Positions 7,255-10,700 of a stretch of 10,700 nt of DNA are shown piece after piece. Every line of letters begins with the position of its first letter. Position 1 is the first letter of the stretch. The DNA is taken from NCBI GenBank assembly GCA_003557825.1, contig PWNM01000342.1:1-10700 (forward strand), read 5' to 3'. The notes below the pieces were generated by a model. It did not search any database. It was not told the DNA's origin and was given only the letters and a program-made list of their open reading frames with translations. The position numbers were made by a program, and so were the translations under genes. The stretch is from Candidatus Hydrogenedentota bacterium. GTDB lineage: Bacteria > Hydrogenedentota > Hydrogenedentia > Hydrogenedentales > SLHB01.

Positions 7255-9129
7255 ATGATCGCATCAGGCACAACATTCGACAGTACAAAGGAATCCCTTC
7301 ATGACATTCTTAATGGAATCAACTCAGGTAAAACCCAACTTCCTGATTTCCAGCGCGGCTGGATCTGGGATGATGACCATATTCGGAGCCTGCTGGCCAG
7401 CATTTCGCTTACTTATCCGATTGGGGCTATCATGCTACTTGAAACAGGTAACCCTGATGTTCGGCTTCGTCCTCGGCCCATTGAAGGCGTTGAGCTACCA
7501 AATAACATAGAGCCGGAGCGTCTCATACTCGATGGCCAACAGCGAATGACCTCACTCTATCAAGCCCTGTATGTCGAAACGCCAGTTAACACACGAGACG
7601 CCCGTAGAAAACAGATCAATCGCCATTACTACATCGACATTAAGGCCGCACTATCCGAGAATGGTGATCGTGAAGATGCAATTGTGTCTCTGCCTGAGGA
7701 CAGAAAGATACGCAACTTTCGAAATGAACTACTTCACGATTATTCCACCCAAGAGAACGAATTCGAACATGGTTTGTTCCCTATATATCGGATATACAAC
7801 TATCACGATTGGGCCATGGGATTCCAAGAGTACTGGAATTTCGACAAGGAAAAGATTCAGCTATTTCACGGTTTCGTGAAGAGCATTATTCAAAGGTTTG
7901 AGCAATATCAAGTTCCCGTCATAGCCTTGAAAAAGGCAACGCCGAAGATCGCTGTGTGCCAGGTTTTCGAAAAGGTGAACACAGGCGGCGTGGCTCTGAA
8001 CGTATTCGAGCTGCTGACCGCCAGTTTTGCAGCAGATAATTTTAACCTTCGAGATGACTGGGCCGATAGAGAGAAAGAGTTGCATAAGATACCCGTTTTG
8101 AAAGGTATAGACAGCTCTCTATTCCTCCAATCAGTGACGTTACTTTGCACATGGAAAGGGAAGACCTCTGCTGCTGATGGTTGGGTAACCTGCAAACGTA
8201 AGGATGTATTATCATTAAGCTTAGAGAACTACCTTGCCAATGCCGATGCGATCCTAAGGGGCTTGAAAAGCGCGGCAAAACTACTTCACGCACAGCGGCT
8301 CTTCTCAAGTCGTGATGTGCCCTACACCAGTCAATTCGTACCCTTGGCGGCCATTCTTGCGGCGCTGGATGGAAGGGCAAACGACACCGTATATCGTAAG
8401 ATCCTCCGTTGGTACTGGTGTGGTGTTTTTGGTGAATTGTACGGCGGCGCAATCGAAACCCGATTTGCGAAGGATCTACCCGAAGTCTTGGCCTATGTCG
8501 ATGGTGGTTCGGAGCCCACAACTATTGGCGATGCGAATTTCGCACAGTCTCGCCTTCGCGGTCTTCGGAGCCGCAATAGCGCCGCTTATAAGGGGCTCTA
8601 CATTTCACTCATGCGAGATGGATGTTTGGATTTTATCACAGGACACCCCATCGACGTTGCGACCTATTTTGACGAAAGCATCGACATTCACCATGTTTTC
8701 CCGCGAAATTGGTGCAAAAAAAAGGACAACAAGGAACTCGGACTCGATCAACTCGGCGGAAGGAAAAGGATTATTGATTCCCTTATCAACAAGACGCCGC
8801 TGTCGGCAAAAACGAATAGGGCCATTGGCGGGCATCCTCCCAGCCAATATCTCTCCCGAGTTCATCGCCAAGCAGGTATTGAAGCCAACCGCATGGACGA
8901 AATACTCCAGTCACACCTGATTGATCCCGACGCGCTAAGGTCAGACGACTTTGTAACGTTTTTTCAGCAACGGGAACATGCGCTGCTGGAACGTATCGAA
9001 AAGACAATGGGAAAACCGATCATGCGTGACGTGATTATCGATGAAGTTGATGAGCAAGATGACGATGATGCTGACGATTACCCCGATCCGGTGCTTTCGA
9101 TAGCAGAAAAAGACGATGTGTTGACTTAG
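7255..9129 (+). CDS. DUF262 + HNH (DUF1524-like) protein, GmrSD/SspE-like type IV restriction nuclease
   Basis: A 624-residue protein. Residues 1-about 110 carry the DUF262 (GmrS N-terminal) signature: LPDFQRGWIWDDDHIRSLL (29-47), YPIGA, and ILDGQQRMTSLY with DGQQR at 93-97. DUF262 has a ParB/Srx-like fold and binds or hydrolyses nucleotide. Residues 477-522 form the HNH/DUF1524-type nuclease: DIHHVFPRNW (His479, His480), then INKTPLSAKTNR (Asn512, Asn521, Arg522). The tail is very acidic (DEQDDDDADDYPD). Single-chain DUF262-DUF1524 proteins include GmrSD, which cuts glucosylated hydroxymethylcytosine DNA, and SspE, which senses phosphorothioate DNA. Here no dnd/ssp, BREX or methylase gene is nearby, so the target is unknown. 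The Shine-Dalgarno is weak (GGGA). GC is visibly lower than in the flanking genes and codons such as ATA, AGG and TTA are frequent, suggesting horizontal acquisition. Confidence 0.87.
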   Translation: MIASGTTFDSTKESLHDILNGINSGKTQLPDFQRGWIWDDDHIRSLLASISLTYPIGAIMLLETGNPDVRLRPRPIEGVELPNNIEPERLILDGQQRMTSLYQALYVETPVNTRDARRKQINRHYYIDIKAALSENGDREDAIVSLPEDRKIRNFRNELLHDYSTQENEFEHGLFPIYRIYNYHDWAMGFQEYWNFDKEKIQLFHGFVKSIIQRFEQYQVPVIALKKATPKIAVCQVFEKVNTGGVALNVFELLTASFAADNFNLRDDWADREKELHKIPVLKGIDSSLFLQSVTLLCTWKGKTSAADGWVTCKRKDVLSLSLENYLANADAILRGLKSAAKLLHAQRLFSSRDVPYTSQFVPLAAILAALDGRANDTVYRKILRWYWCGVFGELYGGAIETRFAKDLPEVLAYVDGGSEPTTIGDANFAQSRLRGLRSRNSAAYKGLYISLMRDGCLDFITGHPIDVATYFDESIDIHHVFPRNWCKKKDNKELGLDQLGGRKRIIDSLINKTPLSAKTNRAIGGHPPSQYLSRVHRQAGIEANRMDEILQSHLIDPDALRSDDFVTFFQQREHALLERIEKTMGKPIMRDVIIDEVDEQDDDDADDYPDPVLSIAEKDDVLT

Positions 9130-9186
9130 ATCAAATATAGCCCCTAGATTAAAACTGTATCCTAAATATCCCGCTACCTTTTGTGC

Positions 9187-9345
9187 CTACGGGAAAACAG
9201 GATGGTCCCACGGATAGGCCAGCGCGTAATCCGCTGGGTTGGCGGCATTTCCCTGGTAGACATCGATTTGCCTCAATGGATTCCTCGTGTGCTTCGCGTG
9301 AGACAAGCCTGGTTGTAGTAATGCAATACCTTCCGGGATCTCAGA
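9187..9345 (-). pseudogene. Probable 3' remnant of an unidentified gene
   Basis: The minus-strand frame from 9345 to a TAG at 9187-9189 is open for 52 codons after an upstream TAA (9348-9346). It has no ATG or GTG start and no Shine-Dalgarno site. Its last residues look strongly protein-like: RNPLRQIDVYQGN, then NPADYALAYPWDHPVFP at the end, with clustered aromatic and proline residues and few rare codons. The other frames of this stretch are rich in Arg, Ser and Cys and look like shadows. I do not recognise the family. The likeliest reading is the C-terminal end of a gene truncated when the neighbouring low-GC gene arrived or by local decay. A chance open frame cannot be excluded. Confidence 0.4.
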
Positions 9346-9438
9346 TTATTGGATGGAAATGATCGGTTGGAGAAATACAGCACATGGCCATGAAGTGAAG
9401 CGCAACCCATAAGCACAATGCCATCAAAGCAACACAAA

Positions 9439-9477
9439 AGGGCCGGCATCGCGCGTGGACGCGAATATGCCGGCCCT
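9439..9477 (-). terminator. Strong nested hairpin, intrinsic terminator of the sulfatase-fold gene
   Basis: Arms 9439-9449 (AGGGCCGGCAT) and 9467-9477 are perfect 11-base complements. Inside the 17-base loop, CGCG at 9452-9455 can pair with CGCG at 9460-9463 around a TGGA tetraloop. On the minus strand the structure lies 22 bases after the stop at 9500 and ends in TTTT, so it fits a rho-independent terminator for that gene. On the plus strand no U-tract follows. The elaborate GC-rich structure could also be a copy of a dispersed palindromic repeat. Confidence 0.7.
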
Positions 9478-9499
9478 ACCTTCATAGGGGGCGTGTTGC

Positions 9500-10700
9500 T
9501 TATAAATATCCGGCGGCTTCGAGGGCGCGGGCGTCTTCGGCGGACAGCTCGACTTCGTCGATATCTTGTTGCGGCACGAGTTCGTTCCATTCGGTGATGC
9601 GGGCTTTCAGTTCTTCGAGCCGTTCGGGGTGTTTTTCAGCCAGATCGTCTTCTTCGTAGTAATCGGTGTCCAAGTGGAACAGTTTGGCATTGCCGCCGCC
9701 GGTGATCAGTTTCCATCCGTCTTTCATGACGGCCTGGCGCATAGGGGGACGGGCAGATAGCATGGCCCGGGCTCCGGGCAGTCGGGGCACCGCGCCGCCG
9801 TAGGTCTCGATGACGCGAATCCGGTCTTCGGGTACGGAATCGTTGATCAGGTCAAATCCCACCATAGTGTCCGCGGGAACCAGGCCGGCGAAGCCCAGCA
9901 ACGTGGGCCCCACATCGACGCCCTGAGCGGGTACGGAGGTCCGTCCGGGTTCGATGCCCGGTCCGCGGATGATGAGGGGGATATGCATGCTCACATGGTT
10001 CACGCGGCGGCCATGGCCGAGATACCCGTGTTCGTAGAGGCTTTCGCCGTGGTCGGCCACGAATAGGATGTAGGGGTTGTCTGTGGGCAGGGCATCGAGC
10101 AAGCGTCCGATGTGGTAATCGGTAAAGGCCACCTCCGAATCGTAGCGCACGTTCACCGCTTCTTCCTGGTCCAGTCGTCGGGGGGATTGCCCCCTCGGGT
10201 TGAACCGGCGGCGGTGGCGATAGGGCGCATGGGGATCGGTGTAATGGACCCAGAGGAAGAGCGGTTTGGATTCGTCCCGTTCTTCGAGCAATTCGAGGGT
10301 GACATCGGTCACATCGTCGGCCAGGCGTTCGGAGCGGAAGATCAGCCAGCGTCGTTGGCGGAGGTCATCGTCGTAGATGTCGAATCCACGGTCGAGGTCG
10401 GACAGTTCGCCTCGCAGGGTCCAGTTGCTCTGCACGCCGATGGTCTCGTATCCGGCTGCCTGGAGCATTTCGGTTACGGTGGGGAACTCCTCCGGTGCGG
10501 GCAGGCCGTTGCGTACGGCTCCCGTCAGGCGGGGGTAGCGTCCCGTGAGCATGGCGCTCATGGAAGGATTCGTGAGGGGGACATCGCACACGGCATCGTC
10601 AAAGATGAGTCCGTCTTCCGCGAATCGGTCGATGTTGGGGCTGGTGTCCAGCTCGTAACCGTAACAACCGAGGCGGTCGGCGCGTAGAGTATCCACAGAA
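9500..10700 (-). CDS. Sulfatase-superfamily (alkaline-phosphatase fold) protein with Thr at the formylglycine site, N-terminus outside window
   Basis: About 400 residues, stop TAA at 9500. The frame continues through the right edge: the in-frame GTG at 10696 is preceded by a Ser codon, and SVDTLRADRLGCYGY is the usual first metal-binding strand, so the true start lies beyond the window. Numbering from that GTG, the metal ligands are Asp2, and Asp215-His216 in FVADHGE; HYTDPHAPY (151-159) is also typical. At the catalytic site CDVPLTNPSMSAMLTGRYP (37-55) aligns with CxxPxCSPSRASLLTGRYP, so Thr42 replaces the Cys that becomes formylglycine and Met46 replaces the Arg. Hydrolysis by the classical sulfatase route is therefore doubtful; a Thr nucleophile occurs in phosphodiesterases of the same fold. 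No signal peptide can be judged. The C-terminus (KDGWKLITG, then YYEEDDLAEKHPE) is family-typical. Confidence 0.85.
   Translation of the reverse strand, partial: SVDTLRADRLGCYGYELDTSPNIDRFAEDGLIFDDAVCDVPLTNPSMSAMLTGRYPRLTGAVRNGLPAPEEFPTVTEMLQAAGYETIGVQSNWTLRGELSDLDRGFDIYDDDLRQRRWLIFRSERLADDVTDVTLELLEERDESKPLFLWVHYTDPHAPYRHRRRFNPRGQSPRRLDQEEAVNVRYDSEVAFTDYHIGRLLDALPTDNPYILFVADHGESLYEHGYLGHGRRVNHVSMHIPLIIRGPGIEPGRTSVPAQGVDVGPTLLGFAGLVPADTMVGFDLINDSVPEDRIRVIETYGGAVPRLPGARAMLSARPPMRQAVMKDGWKLITGGGNAKLFHLDTDYYEEDDLAEKHPERLEELKARITEWNELVPQQDIDEVELSAEDARALEAAGYL

Larger units (their letters stand above)
9130..9499. other. Gene-free stretch between the DUF262-HNH gene and the sulfatase-fold gene
   Basis: These 370 bases between two convergent genes hold no intact gene. 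The first 57 bases are AT-rich with no hairpin I can support as a terminator for the DUF262-HNH gene. A protein-like minus-strand fragment occupies 9187-9345 and a strong hairpin lies at 9439-9477. Between 9346 and 9438 several short minus-strand frames are open but none looks like protein. Confidence 0.6.

Noticed and set aside
9273..9590. 105-codon minus-strand frame overlapping the end of the sulfatase-fold gene
   Set aside because: The start is Arg-rich and out of frame inside the real gene, it crosses the terminator hairpin, and it resembles no protein.
1..10700. CRISPR array, tRNA, rRNA, insertion sequence or integrase
   Set aside because: No regularly spaced repeats, cloverleaf-like sequence, transposase or recombinase motif was seen on either strand.

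Overview
The window reads as a piece of a GC-rich bacterial chromosome. It is rich in secreted or cell-envelope carbohydrate enzymes and oxidoreductases: a lipoprotein glycoside hydrolase with a PASTA domain, a long Gfo/Idh/MocA protein, a secreted beta-helix protein and a sulfatase-fold enzyme. Such gene sets are common in Planctomycetota, Lentisphaerota/Verrucomicrobiota and Hydrogenedentota. That placement is inferred from gene content and style only; there is no rRNA or marker gene here to settle it.

Layout. Positions 1-340 (minus) are the N-terminal part of an HtrA/Deg-like serine protease lipoprotein that starts with TTG and runs off the left edge. Positions 579-1901 (minus) encode an exported erythromycin-esterase-superfamily protein. 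Positions 2043-3548 (minus) encode a PASTA plus GH5-type glycosidase lipoprotein. A 184-base divergent spacer separates this minus-strand group from two plus-strand genes: a Gfo/Idh/MocA-family protein (3733-5250) and a secreted right-handed beta-helix protein (5344-7125). A gene of visibly lower GC follows (7255-9129, plus), encoding a DUF262 + HNH nuclease of the GmrSD/SspE-like type IV restriction class, probably acquired phage defence. The stretch 9130-9499 holds no intact gene. It contains a protein-like minus-strand fragment ending at 9187 and a strong nested hairpin terminator at 9439-9477. Positions 9500-10700 (minus) are most of a sulfatase-superfamily protein, cut by the right edge, in which Thr replaces the formylglycine cysteine.

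How the genes may work together. The GH5-type lipoprotein, the beta-helix protein and the sulfatase-fold protein could process a complex or sulfated polysaccharide at the cell surface, with the cytoplasmic Gfo/Idh/MocA protein acting on released sugars. This is inference from co-location, and no transporter, SusCD pair or regulator is visible. The HtrA-like protease fits envelope quality control. The DUF262-HNH gene looks like an unrelated insertion. I see no tRNA, rRNA, CRISPR array, insertion sequence or phage gene. The points most worth a second look are the Thr-type sulfatase-fold protein, the PASTA-GH5 fusion, the Gfo/Idh/MocA protein lacking the EKP lysine, the lone low-GC restriction gene and the unassigned gene fragment beside it.
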